A stretch of DNA of 64,000 bases, taken from NCBI GenBank assembly GCA_001714685.2, contig MDTP02000005.1:1-64000 (forward strand), given 5' to 3'. This document shows, one piece after another, positions 35,909 through 44,803 of the stretch. The position numbers and the translations under genes are program-made. Under the pieces are notes generated by a model. The model was not told the origin of the DNA. It made no database searches and worked only from the letters and a program-made list of their open reading frames with translations. The stretch comes from Methanosarcina sp. Ant1. Its GTDB lineage: Archaea; Halobacteriota; Methanosarcinia; Methanosarcinales; Methanosarcinaceae. Every line of letters begins with the position of its first letter. Position 1 is the stretch's first letter.

Positions 35909-36015
35909 CTGTCGACTCTCCTGTATTTTTTCTCAATTGATACAATTTCAATGCTATTAGTTTTTCAATCCACTTTCTATGGGCAAATACACTCATTTTA
36001 CCAATTAATCATCCA
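35909..36015 (-). promoter_or_regulatory. Leader shared with the second secreted protein gene
   Basis: The ~105 bp upstream align with 38046-38160: shared blocks ACTCTCC, TTGATACAATT, CCACTT and ACCAATTAAT in the same order. A minus-strand TATA-like stretch ATTATATATAAG lies further up (about 36162-36173). Common regulation of the two genes is inferred. Confidence 0.5.
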
Positions 36016-36462
36016 CATCCATTTCTGGAAGACTCTGCCATTATTATAATTCTATTGTTTTGTATTTGCCGTTGAACGTGATTTTTAATTGTATCACTAG
36101 TGTATTATTATCCAGAGAATATAATAATTAAAGAAATATTAATTAGGATCTATACATCGAGAATTATATATAAGAAACCGATATTAATTAAAACCCGGTG
36201 TTCTCTAGTCTGATTTCCATATATGTCTACAACGATGGGATTTATTACAGCAAATTCTCATCAAATATGTTATTTTTTCCTTAATTTCTCTAAGTCTGTA
36301 ATTTGAGTTCCTGTGTCTTCAGTTAAGCGAGGACTCATGATAAATTGTCTATTTCTACAATAGCTCTCAAAAATATTCATTAATCTAATGTTGGATAAAA
36401 GGCAACGATTTCAGTTTTGATGTTCGAAAGTAAGGGCTAATTTTTGCTCAAATTCTGATCAT

Positions 36463-36494
36463 GAATCAGCCGCTATACCGCCAAGACACAACGC
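36463..36494 (-). pseudogene. tRNA-Thr fragment, D-arm and anticodon-arm half
   Basis: GAATCAGCCGCTATACCG (36463-36480) is identical to the intact tRNA-Thr at 43405, and the next 14 bp match imperfectly. The anticodon arm is still seen (CTGAT...ATCAG) but reads CAT. The T-arm half is missing on this side. Confidence 0.7.
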
Positions 36495-36501
36495 TTTTAA
36501 A

Positions 36502-36533
36502 CTTGATTTTGCACCTCAAATGCGTATAGTCCT
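36502..36533. mobile_element. Miniature element family 1, solo end
   Basis: About 32 bp (CTTGATTTTGCACCTCAAAT then GCGTATAGTCCT) match the complement of the left end of the copy at 60919. Only one end remains, directly beside the tRNA fragment. Confidence 0.5.
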
Positions 36534-36568
36534 CTAATAGCTAAAAAATAATTAAACAAGGTTAAAAC

Positions 36569-37457
36569 ATGGAAAAAATTATGCCAGTATTATTTGTAGG
36601 TCATGGTTCACCCATGAACGCCATCGAAGACAATGAGTTTACAAGCAGTTGGATAAATATTTCCAAAAAATTCCAAAACCTAAAGCAATACTGGCAATAT
36701 CCGCACACTATGACAGACAGGATACGAGTGTTACTTCAAACGAGAGACTTAAAATAACCACGATTTTTATGGATTTCCACAAGAATTATATGACCAAAAA
36801 TATGATTGTCCTGGTTCAAAGAAACTGATTATAAGTAAAAGACCTGGTTAAAGAGGTCAATCTTGATACTAAATGGGCGTTGATCATGGAGTGGTGTGTA
36901 CTTTCTAAGATGTATCCTGATGCTGAAATTCCTGTAGTTGAACTGAGTATAAATCGAAAACGTAGGAATGGTTAAAAACAACTTCAAGTTTTCACTTTGG
37001 GATAGCTCTATAATTCATTTTCCCAAATAATCATCAGAGAAAATATAGGTGAAAGAAATATTGAAATTATATTTTCGTCATTCCTTAGTATGCAACAGCA
37101 TTAGAACTGGGAACGAAACTCTATAAATTAAGAGAAGAAGCAATTGTTATCTTTTGCACTGGAAACATCGTGCATAATCTAACGATAGCAAGAATGTCCG
37201 GAAGTCCATATAAATGGGCAATAAGTTTTGATGAAAAAGTGAAAAAGTTTGTTACAGCCAGAGATTATCTAAAACTGGTAAATTATGAGTTAATTGGAGA
37301 AGATGCATTATTATCTGTCAATTCCGCTGAACATTATTTCCCTTTAATATATTCTCTTGGCGCAACAAATCAAAATGAGCGTGCAAGCTTTTTTTGTGAA
37401 AAGATAATTTATGCAACTATTTCCATGTTGTGTATATTATTTGAAAGTTCATCTTAA
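36569..37457 (+). pseudogene. Class III extradiol dioxygenase (DODA/YgiD-like), broken
   Basis: The N-terminus is intact (MPVLFVGHGSPMNAIEDNEF, with the metal-site HGSP) and starts at a good ATG. Frameshifts follow; DFYGFPQELYDQKYDCPGS, WCVLSKMYPDAEIPVVELSI and GNIVHNLTIARMSGSPYKW are recovered in different frames. A 122-bp miniature element interrupts it at 36964. The family opens aromatic rings or acts as DOPA dioxygenase. It is judged a dead gene of foreign or accessory origin. Confidence 0.82.
36964..37085. mobile_element. Miniature inverted-repeat element family 2, copy 1
   Basis: A 122-bp unit with ends AGGAATG...CATTCCT, inserted in the dioxygenase pseudogene exactly where the protein alignment breaks (after VVELSI, before ALELGTKLYKL). 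A copy in the opposite orientation lies at 39339-39463. TA or TTA flanks suggest a TA-type target. Confidence 0.75.
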
Positions 37458-37540
37458 AACTCAAAATCTGTTTCTTGACTCTTATAGTTCGAATAATCTA
37501 TCAAGTTCTCGACAAGAAAGCAATCCTGGTAAAAGTATAA

Positions 37541-37561
37541 AGCCTTCGGAGGGACTTGAAC
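37541..37561 (-). pseudogene. tRNA-Thr fragment, T-arm and 3' end
   Basis: CGGAGGGACTTGAAC (37547-37561) is identical to the T-arm/3' side of the tRNA-Thr at 43405, with a similar AAAGCC lead-in. The rest of the tRNA is absent here. It is a possible att-like scar. Confidence 0.55.
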
Positions 37562-37682
37562 GAAAGACCCTCTCCTCTTGCATATTACAAATTATCCTTG
37601 AGTCGAGGGTCTCACGTCTTATTTACATAAGTTTGGAATGCACTGAGGGTAGCCTTCTATTTGACACTTTTAAATATATCAG

Positions 37683-38045
37683 TTACAAGGCCAGCAAGCC
37701 GTTGAGCCCGATGCCAAGATCATTACAACCGCTCCAGCATTCGAACCCATCATTTTTGAACGCAGCGAAACATTCCTGCCATGTAGGACCGGCGCATTTC
37801 TTTAAACAGCAGTGATGGACACAATCCCAACCACAGCCGCAATTAGGGCCGCAAACATGGGCGCAATTGCAAGTCGGGCAATGATAGCCGCAACCGCAAC
37901 TTGGGGCACAATTTGGTGCGCTGCTCGGAGCGAAATCCCCGATCCAACCCGGTACCGCTGCACTCACAGACGCAGCGGACAATGATAATACAAACAAAAC
38001 AGCCAGTAAAACACCAACTGTCTTTTTTACGATTTGTTTTCCCAT
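37683..38045 (-). CDS. Small secreted cysteine-rich protein
   Basis: 120 residues. A signal peptide (GVLLAVLFVLSLSAASVSA) precedes a mature domain with about 17 cysteines arranged as two similar units: NCAPSCGCGYHC and VCGPNCGCGWDC, then VHHCCLKKC and WQECF...CWSGC. The pattern suggests disulfides or metal binding outside the cell (metallothionein-like), which is inference. SD GGGAGAG precedes the ATG. Its signal peptide and leader match the gene at 35.6 kb, with the dead dioxygenase between them. No modification enzyme or transporter adjoins it. Confidence 0.68.
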   Translation of the reverse strand: MGKQIVKKTVGVLLAVLFVLSLSAASVSAAVPGWIGDFAPSSAPNCAPSCGCGYHCPTCNCAHVCGPNCGCGWDCVHHCCLKKCAGPTWQECFAAFKNDGFECWSGCNDLGIGLNGLLAL

Positions 38046-38160
38046 ATATTTTCACTCTCCCAATTTTTGTTTAAGTTGATACAATTATAAAAATGTGTTT
38101 TTAAGCCACTTCCCATCGACAGAAGCACTTCGTAGGTATTGTTCCACCAATTAATTCCCA
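38046..38160 (-). promoter_or_regulatory. Leader shared with the first secreted protein gene
   Basis: Aligns in order with 35909-36015 (ACTCTCC, TTGATACAATT, CCACTT, ACCAATTAAT). The similarity stops beyond this, which points to a duplicated regulatory segment attached to different mature proteins. Confidence 0.5.
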
Positions 38161-38923
38161 GTTTTGCGTTTTTAGAGAACAGCACGCTGTTAAAAGTTAG
38201 CTTATTTATATCTGTAGATCGGAAGACTTAATAATTGTATTATACAGATATTATTAGTCAAACAATATAATTTATAGCGAAATTTAATTTAGAAACACAT
38301 ATATTTTTTAATTATAGCTAAATTAGCTTAATTTTTCCAACAAAAGTTTAATTAAATATTCATTCGATTAATTTTACTAACAAATGGGTATAATTATTCT
38401 TTTAGGAGGATTAAAATCCCCCGTTCTCAATCCTTGATAAACGTTCGAATATTGTGAATCATGTCGAATAATTAGGAATTATTTTTGATACGAGATTTAA
38501 GTTCACAAAACTACGTTGATTGTCAAGTATTTGATTAGTTATGCAAAAACAACAAGGATTTTGATTCAGGCCGTCAAAAAAGGAGTCTTATTTCTTATCA
38601 GGGTCAGTCAGATAACTTTCTCTAAGAGCCTGTCTTAAAATTCAAACCATTTCTCCAATTGGATAATAGGCAACGTTAGGATTTTTCGTACACTTCCCCT
38701 GTTTACGAATTAAGAATATAAGCAAAACAACAACGGGGGGAACTATGCAATTAGGATATTTTACAAAAAATGGGTTTCAGAATTGATACAGGATTTGCTC
38801 TGCAGGGTTAATGGGTTATCCCTAGAAGTTGCAACTCATCAATGAGAACTGCAGAAATGATTTAGAAAATAGTTAATACATTTCTATGTTCTGAAATGAT
38901 ATGCCGATACTAATCCGCCCACC
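38161..38923. other. Gene-poor AT-rich stretch
   Basis: No credible gene. A 13-codon frame begins after an excellent SD (GGGGGGAACT, ATG about 38745) and reads MQLGYFTKNGFQN, perhaps the head of a lost gene. Confidence 0.3.
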
Positions 38924-39058
38924 ATGAAGAGAAGCCCAATAGTAAAAACAGCACGTGTAATGAGACTGTATATTGATCGAATACAGAATCAAACCAGTAC
39001 AATCGCAAAAAAAGCTAAAATACCAAAAACATCTTTAATTAAGCTCACCGTAAAATAA
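38924..39058 (+). CDS. Possible 44-residue basic protein
   Basis: ATG opens 44 codons (MKRSPIVKTARVMRLYIDRI then QNQTSTIAKKAKIPKTSLIK). The middle could be a helix-turn-helix-like segment (TIAKKAKIPKTSLI). There is no clear SD. It may equally be a scrap of a regulator gene. Very uncertain. Confidence 0.22.
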   Translation: MKRSPIVKTARVMRLYIDRIQNQTSTIAKKAKIPKTSLIKLTVK

Positions 39059-39338
39059 ATCCCTCTTTCTATTTACAAATATGCCACCATTTTTTTCTTA
39101 TCTCTCGGTGCTTCAATTGACTTTGTGTTAGAAAATTGATACTTTGAGCTGGAAGCCTAGACAGATTGAGGCACTAAGGGGATACACAAAAATTAGCTCT
39201 CCCACGAATCTCCATTTAGAGTGTTTGTTTCCCAAGCAAACTGCCTATTACATGATAATGCTACTTGATAAACCCCATATGGCACCTGAAAAAATGCGTA
39301 ATTAAAACAAAAACGAGAATCCCTTTTAGCAATTCCTT

Positions 39339-39463
39339 AGGAATGACAAAAATATAATTTCAAGTATTTCTGTCACCGATATTCTCTCTGATGATTATTT
39401 GGGGAAATGGGATTATAGAGCCATTCCCAAAGTGAAAACTTGAAGTTATTTTTAACTATTCCT
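39339..39463. mobile_element. Miniature inverted-repeat element family 2, copy 2
   Basis: About 125 bp, the reverse complement of the element at 36964-37085 with roughly 85% identity by eye. Ends are AGGAATGAC and ...ACTATTCCT, with TTA on the left and TTAA on the right. It is 190 bp upstream of the lipoprotein gene. Confidence 0.75.
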
Positions 39464-39653
39464 TAAAAATTTTCAATGCCCATAAAACTATAATTACATT
39501 ACTAAAAAAATAATTTCAGTTAAAATATTCCAATATTGGTCTACAAAACTTTAAAACAGGTATTAAATAAAAATAAACTATAGGTATTTATATTCAGAAA
39601 TGAATTTGTGTCACAAAGCTTCATTTTATAACTCAGGAGTTCGAGGTGATTGT

Positions 39654-40208
39654 TTGAAGAAATATACGTATCACATTTTCTTTGTTTTGCTGGCTACATT
39701 AATAGTAGCTGGATGTTCAGGGTCAAGTAATGATACTGCTCCTTATACCCAAAATAATTCATCTCAGATTAAAGCAAGTCCGCAAAATTCCACTAACAGT
39801 GTTACATATCAAGATGCTGAATGGGTAAATGATGTTGAGAATAATAGAGATTTAATAAATGCTGATTTAAACAAGAGTACACATGCAACAATAATATCAG
39901 ATTACAAAACACTAGCTACATCTGGAAAAAATTTATTTAATGACTCACAAAATGCATTAAACCAAAGTAACCAGTTTAGTGTATCTCCTGTATATAAAAA
40001 TGCACAGAAAGAATGGAAATTAAGTCTTGAAAATGTAAGCAATGTAGGAAAATATGCAATATTGGTCGCAAATGATGGTGAAAATGAGTCAGTTACTCAA
40101 TCTGTTATGAATGAAGATATTAAAAAGATGGCATTTTATTATAATTCAGCTGTATTTCATTCACAAAGAGCAAGAATTTGCATAAAGAGTGCTCAAAAAA
40201 ATAGCTAA
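39654..40208 (+). CDS. Small lipoprotein of unknown function
   Basis: 184 residues from a TTG preceded by GAGGTGATT; an upstream ATG at 39600 lacks an SD and would hide the signal. Signal: KKYTYHIFFVLLATLIVAGC with lipobox VAGC, then a Ser/Asn-rich linker. The mature domain is mostly helical (NDVENNRDLINADLNKSTHA...), with no catalytic motif. It is AT-rich like its surroundings. No family recognised; membrane-anchored outside the cell. Confidence 0.7.
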   Translation: MKKYTYHIFFVLLATLIVAGCSGSSNDTAPYTQNNSSQIKASPQNSTNSVTYQDAEWVNDVENNRDLINADLNKSTHATIISDYKTLATSGKNLFNDSQNALNQSNQFSVSPVYKNAQKEWKLSLENVSNVGKYAILVANDGENESVTQSVMNEDIKKMAFYYNSAVFHSQRARICIKSAQKNS

Positions 40209-40719
40209 TCCTGGAGAATGGATGGATAATCACTTGAACAATATATACAGTTTATAATTTCCTGAATGGGTAATTTATTTTTTCTTTACTCAGTGTTACA
40301 ACCTAACCGTATGTAAACCGTAAGTTCTTTTCCTTACTTATACTTCATTTTAGAATTAGAAAACAATTTAATTCATTCTTAACTATTCCTTTTATTATAT
40401 CCACAGCTTGAGACGTTATACAGTTAACTTTCTTGAAAGAAGTACAAACGATTTTTTATCCTATTTTTCCTCTTTATTATTATATCTTTATTTTTTGTTA
40501 TCTGGAACCATTAATTTCAGGTCTTTTGAAGATAGGTCAATTCCAAAATGAACTGCGAGTAAGTTTTGCAAGTTGAGGCATCATAAAAGTAGCAAATTGT
40601 AAAAACTTAAACTACATTCTTAGATCACGAAATGAAAGATACGTTAATATATTCTAGTAGTTTACTATTAATTACAGTAAATAAAGGAGATACGGACTTG
40701 AACAAAAAATAAACGAGAG
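40209..40719. other. AT-rich spacer
   Basis: No credible gene. A small GGACTTGAAC block (40694-40703) repeats the tRNA-derived motif found just downstream. Confidence 0.3.
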
Positions 40720-40791
40720 CAGTCGGAGGGACTTGAACCCTCTGCCCACTGATAACAAATCCGCCTTTATACAGCTAATCCAGAGCGATGC
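40720..40791 (-). pseudogene. Decayed tRNA-Thr-like gene
   Basis: The T-arm is perfect (GAGGGTTCAAGTCCCTC on the minus strand). The anticodon loop reads TTTGTTA, giving UGU (Thr), but its stem has a mismatch. The D-arm is poor and the acceptor ends do not pair. It aligns over its length with the intact tRNA-Thr at 43405. Not functional by inspection. Confidence 0.65.
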
Positions 40792-41060
40792 GATTTTAAC
40801 ACCATTTGAGCAAAAACTTTAGGTTCATAGCCTGATTTCGTTTATTGATATAATTGAATAAGATTTAACGAGCCAATATATAAACTATTTTTTTTGAATT
40901 CCTTTTGTATCTGAGGGTTTGCCAAAATAGACAAAAATGCTTTAAAACCTAAAAAATAGATAATAAATGCTTATTTTTCCCAAAATATTACATTTAAATC
41001 CTTTATTCATAACCTGAAAACACTGAAGGGCATGAATAACTTAATCAAGAAACGTTATAA

Positions 41061-41139
41061 CCCCGGAAAACGCGGAAAGTGCGGAAGGATTGTGCCCTTG
41101 TTTCCTTTATTTCCGTTCTTTCCGTGCTTTCCGTGCTTT
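41061..41139. repeat. Palindromic GCGGAAAG / CTTTCCGT repeat
   Basis: CGGAAA-rich left arm and TTTCCG-rich right arm form an imperfect inverted repeat around TTGTGCCC. The central block CGGAAG(G/A)ATTGTGCCC recurs at 61054-61100. It is probably a dispersed REP-like sequence. Confidence 0.55.
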
Positions 41140-41313
41140 ACTTTTTCGTTTTTAAACGATTAAAACTCTCCTCATTTAAAATTATTGGCATAATAATGCA
41201 TTAAATTGATTTTAAGTTATTTTAAGAATAAATTTTCGCAAAATAAGTTTTGTTATCAAATATTATTGGAAAAGAAGGAATATAGTGGAAAATGGCAAAA
41301 CCTCATCTAAGAA

Positions 41314-41355
41314 TGTTTAACGCTATTGATTTTTCAGTTCAACTGCATAAGTCCT
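41314..41355. mobile_element. Miniature element family 1, right-end fragment
   Basis: GTTTAACGCTATTGATTTTT then CAGTTCAACTGCATAAGTCCT matches the right third of the copy at 60919. The left part is missing. Confidence 0.6.
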
Positions 41356-42119
41356 AATAATAAATATAGGAGAAGGACTAAATGCAAAAATTACTAGATT
41401 TTGGATCAGAGTCAATTTTAACGTTATTAAATAAAAGAATATAAAAACAGTATGGCTATGAAATAAAAACAATGTTACCTGAAAACAGGTAACCATATAT
41501 TATTTCATTTATAAGTTGCTTGAATGGTTCAGGAATTTACCAGCACGACTGGCTAAATTCAATGCAAGTTTTTTGATAGAAAAATGTAACACAACTGTAG
41601 CTGAAGTGTATGAAGCTGCCCATTATATTCCCTCCAAACGGTGTATTTTTTTATATATTGGTGTTTTTATAGGTTCTTGTTTCCACGGGTGAACCTATAA
41701 TCGCCTTCATTAGCATATTTTATTATGGAAATTAAATTATATATAATTAATAGAAATCTTTTTTCTAATAACACATAATTAATTACAATTTGTATAATTA
41801 AAATTTATATGGAATAAAATGAATATTTAAAAAATAAATATAATATAAATATACATTAAGGGGAAATTGCGGGCATATTAGTAGACATATTAGAAATGTA
41901 CAAACAGTATGAAAAAATTAGAAATCCGCGTGGGTGAAATGATGATACATTTCATTAATTTTGGAACAGATGCTCAATCCCTTTAAGGTCTGATTTTAAT
42001 TTTTTAGCTTGTTTCAAAACTACTTTCGATCCTCCGGTGCCATATTTAGAATTGAGAAACCAAAATCATTAGAACTGAATGGAATGCCTGTTTTTTGCCA
42101 AAAACATAAATAGCCAAAA
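41356..42119. other. Gene-poor AT-rich stretch
   Basis: No credible gene. A 20-codon frame follows GGAGAAGGAC (ATG about 41381, MQKLLDFGSESILTLLNKRI), possibly a gene remnant. Confidence 0.3.
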
Positions 42120-42176
42120 TTTAGAAACCAGCTCGTTATTAAATTTGTGTAAATAGAAAAATCGCCTTTGTAGAAA
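42120..42176. repeat. Direct repeat, copy 1
   Basis: TTTAGAAACCAGCTCGTTAT and the next ~35 bp match 42991-43048 with few changes. The nature is unknown. Confidence 0.6.
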
Positions 42177-42373
42177 CCTGTCTAAATAAGCTGCAAAAGG
42201 CTGAAAAATAAACAAGTAAAAACATATCAGGCTATTCAGTTCAAATTAAGAGGAATTCTTGTGCTCATGGTTTTCAATAACTGGAGGACACGGCCCGATT
42301 TATAGATCTTTCCAATGCTGTTCCGAAAACTTATTTTTTCAAAGATACCGGGTACGAACAAAATAACTTGGAT

Positions 42374-42490
42374 GGGACTTACGCAGTTGAACTAAGAAAT
42401 CAATAACATTAAGCCTTCAACTGTCTGAATAATGAATTTGACCACATTCGTATACTGTACTTAATTTTAGACCTCAAGTGCGTAAGTAGT
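42374..42490. mobile_element. Miniature inverted-repeat element family 1, copy 2
   Basis: About 117 bp with left end GGGACTTACGCAGTTGAAC and right end CCTCAAGTGCGTAAGT. It is the same family as 35283 and 60919, with a degraded right end. Confidence 0.65.
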
Positions 42491-42846
42491 ATAATAAAGA
42501 AGGTTGGTAAATAGAAGGCAAAAGTAGAAGTAAAACAGTATAAGAATCCCAGAAGCACTGAACCTCTGTTCCTGTATCCCCCAATACAGTTACTCCGAAA
42601 TTACGCTCCCCCAAGCATACTGTCCGAAGAAGGATCAATAACCCTAGAAATGTCTTTTGTGTGGTAGATTACCCCTATTTACTTCCCAACCCTGCTAATT
42701 ACTAATAACGAAAACTATTTTAAATTAATTATGCAAAAAATTGTATCCTAAAGAAAATTATTGCTAGATTAAAAATTAAAAGCCAACATAAATTGTGCGT
42801 AACATCAATTTTTAATCGATAAGTGTATTTTAAATTCTAATTTTTA

Positions 42847-42936
42847 GGCTCTTCGTCATCTCTTTGGATAAGATGATTCTCAATTCAAGACCGCGTTGGT
42901 TTTCATGAGGATATCCACACAAAAAAACGAAGAGCC
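42847..42936. mobile_element. Miniature element family 3, copy 2
   Basis: 90 bp bounded by GGCTCTTCG and CGAAGAGCC, perfectly complementary ends. It is in inverted orientation relative to 35037-35126. No coding capacity. Confidence 0.7.
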
Positions 42937-42990
42937 AATTTTTATTCATTTCTTTATGCATTCCATAATGTACGGGCATCATAGTGTAAT

Positions 42991-43048
42991 TTTAGAAACC
43001 AGCTCGTTATTATATTTGTGCGAAATAGAATAATCGGCTTTATCGAAA
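42991..43048. repeat. Direct repeat, copy 2
   Basis: Second copy of the block at 42120-42176 (TTTAGAAACCAGCTCGTTAT...). Confidence 0.6.
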
Positions 43049-43278
43049 TCAATTTAATTTGAATTGCAAGCATTTTTAGGTTTGAAATGTACTTTAAAAT
43101 ACGTTGTTGCCCTAACCCTTCAACAAAACAATTTTCAACAAAATTTAGAATCAACTGTTTATTAACTTCAGATATGTTTGCATTTTTAAGGATTCTAATC
43201 TTTTGTTAAGATTTAAATTATAAAAATCTTTATTCACGTTGTACCACTCCACGAAAGGGTTATGAGAGTGAGTTGTTG

Positions 43279-43338
43279 AAAAACGTGAGCAAAAGAATCT
43301 CTACATTTCCCTTGAACACGGGAGATGTGCTCGTTTTT
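43279..43338. ncRNA. Two-part stem structure near tRNA-Thr
   Basis: An outer stem AAAAACG-(TG)-AGCA / TGCT-CGTTTTT and an inner stem CATTTCCC / GGGAGATG (8-nt loop) are separated by a 12-nt one-sided loop. On the minus strand it lies 67 nt beyond the 3' end of tRNA-Thr and ends in T5, so it may be that transcript's terminator. A small structured RNA or a miniature element is an alternative. Confidence 0.4.
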
Positions 43339-43404
43339 CTGATTTGATCAATAGCTCACGGAACACGACCCACGAAAGAGAGGGCATTAAACAAAAACTA
43401 TAAA

Positions 43405-43476
43405 AGCCGCCGGAGGGACTTGAACCCTCGGCCTGCTGATTACGAATCAGCCGCTATACCGCTAAGCCACGACGGC
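43405..43476 (-). tRNA. tRNA-Thr (CGU)
   Basis: Complete cloverleaf: acceptor GCCGTCG / CGGCGGC (one G-U pair), short D-arm, anticodon arm GCTGA-TTCGTAA-TCAGC with anticodon CGU, 5-nt variable loop, and T-arm GAGGG-TTCAAGT-CCCTC. Discriminator U; CCA is not encoded. Three partial copies lie at 36.5, 37.5 and 40.7 kb. It marks the right edge of the accessory region. Confidence 0.95.
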
Positions 43477-43592
43477 ACTTGAGAAGAGAGGATAAGCAGA
43501 CTTAAAATAACAATCAAGAATTTAATTATTTCGCTCGTGCAGGATCGTTCCTTTAATTCGAGACCTCAAATAAGTTACGTTAATTCAAAAAC

Positions 43593-44603
43593 TTAAATAA
43601 TCCTGGCCTCGATGCATATATTATACTGGTGTGGAGCATAAGAACGGACCACCCTTTTCTCCAGTACTTCTACTTTCCTTCCTGCTCTTTCAGCAGCTCC
43701 TCTTATAAGTTTGATAGAGCTTTCGTAAAGGTTGTCTTCTGGAGTTATTCCGTAATAATGGATAATTCCTCCCGGCTTTGTAAGGAGAACAGCAGAGTCA
43801 AGAAACTCGTGGGCATTATGAGGGAGGTTCATAACCACATGGTCAGCAGTGCCTGCAAACTTCTTTGCTTCTTCCCTTGCATCGCCTTCGATTGCTTCGA
43901 TGTTTTTTGCAGAATTAAGGTTTATATTTTCTTTCAGGTAATGCACTGCGTCAGGATTTTTATCAATTGCTATAACCTTTGAAGGCTTTTTGCTTTTTGC
44001 AAGCAGAATGCTGTAAGGGCCTACACCTGCAAACATGTCTACAATGGTGTCCCCTTCCTTAATCCAGGAGAGAATCCTTGAGCGTTCGGTAGAAAGGCGT
44101 GGGGTGAAATAGGCTCTTGAAATGTCAACTTTGTAGCGGCAACCGTATTCCCTGTGAATTGTTTCTGTCGTGGGCACGCCTGCTACAACCTCAAATTCCC
44201 GGACTCTGAATTCTCCAATTACAGGGGTAAGAGGTTTGAGCACAGTTTTTATATTCGGCTGAGTCCGGAGGAGAGCGTCGGCAATTCTTGAAGCTTTCTG
44301 CGAATCGAGGTCCGTATCTTCCAGAAGCGCAATATCTCCTATGACTTCATAAGAGGGACTGAAACCAAGGAGGTCTTCAGGGGCAGGTTTTTTTTGCTGG
44401 AGCTCGAAATCGAAAGCAATAAGTTCGGTTTCCTCAAGAAAACTTTCCAATTCACCAGGTGCAGGCTTTCTAGAAAGGGGGAGATAAAGAAATGCCTCGT
44501 CCACGCCTATCTTTAGGGAATTGTCAAGGATTTCAAGCTCAAGGAGCATTTTCCTTACAGGTTCTCCTTTCTTTTTAAGGACTTTTACGCACTGCTGTTT
44601 CAT
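43593..44603 (-). CDS. Trm5-family tRNA (guanine-37-N1)-methyltransferase
   Basis: 336 residues. An N-terminal D1-like region (CVKVLKKKGEPVRKMLLELE) is followed by REYGCRYKVDISRAYFTPRL and the SAM-binding VDMFAGVGPYSILLAK (about 188-203), IAIDKNPDAVHYLKENI, and the catalytic NLPHNAHEFL (about 258-267). Archaeal Trm5 methylates G37 of tRNAs to prevent frameshifting. Related TYW2-type enzymes share this fold, so the exact product is not certain. Monocistronic, next to tRNA-Thr. Confidence 0.88.
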   Translation of the reverse strand: MKQQCVKVLKKKGEPVRKMLLELEILDNSLKIGVDEAFLYLPLSRKPAPGELESFLEETELIAFDFELQQKKPAPEDLLGFSPSYEVIGDIALLEDTDLDSQKASRIADALLRTQPNIKTVLKPLTPVIGEFRVREFEVVAGVPTTETIHREYGCRYKVDISRAYFTPRLSTERSRILSWIKEGDTIVDMFAGVGPYSILLAKSKKPSKVIAIDKNPDAVHYLKENINLNSAKNIEAIEGDAREEAKKFAGTADHVVMNLPHNAHEFLDSAVLLTKPGGIIHYYGITPEDNLYESSIKLIRGAAERAGRKVEVLEKRVVRSYAPHQYNICIEARII

Positions 44604-44803
44604 GAGAATTTACCTTCCGGAATTCTAAAGTTACCCTTTTGTTATTAAGCTATCCAAATCTTGCTAAAAATTCGTGCCTGAAAATTATACTATCAGAAAA
44701 CGTTTGTAAACATTTCCTTTTTCGAATATATCAACGTACTAAAGAATAATTAAGAGTTTCCACGCTTAAAAACAATTTTATTTTCGGAAATAAAATTCCG
44801 CGC

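Noticed and set aside
40720-40791. Functional second tRNA-Thr (UGU)
   Set aside because: Acceptor arms do not pair and the anticodon stem has a mismatch, so it is treated as decayed.
34812-43404. CRISPR array among the repeats of the accessory region
   Set aside because: Repeats are few, of several unrelated kinds, and not evenly spaced; no cas genes.
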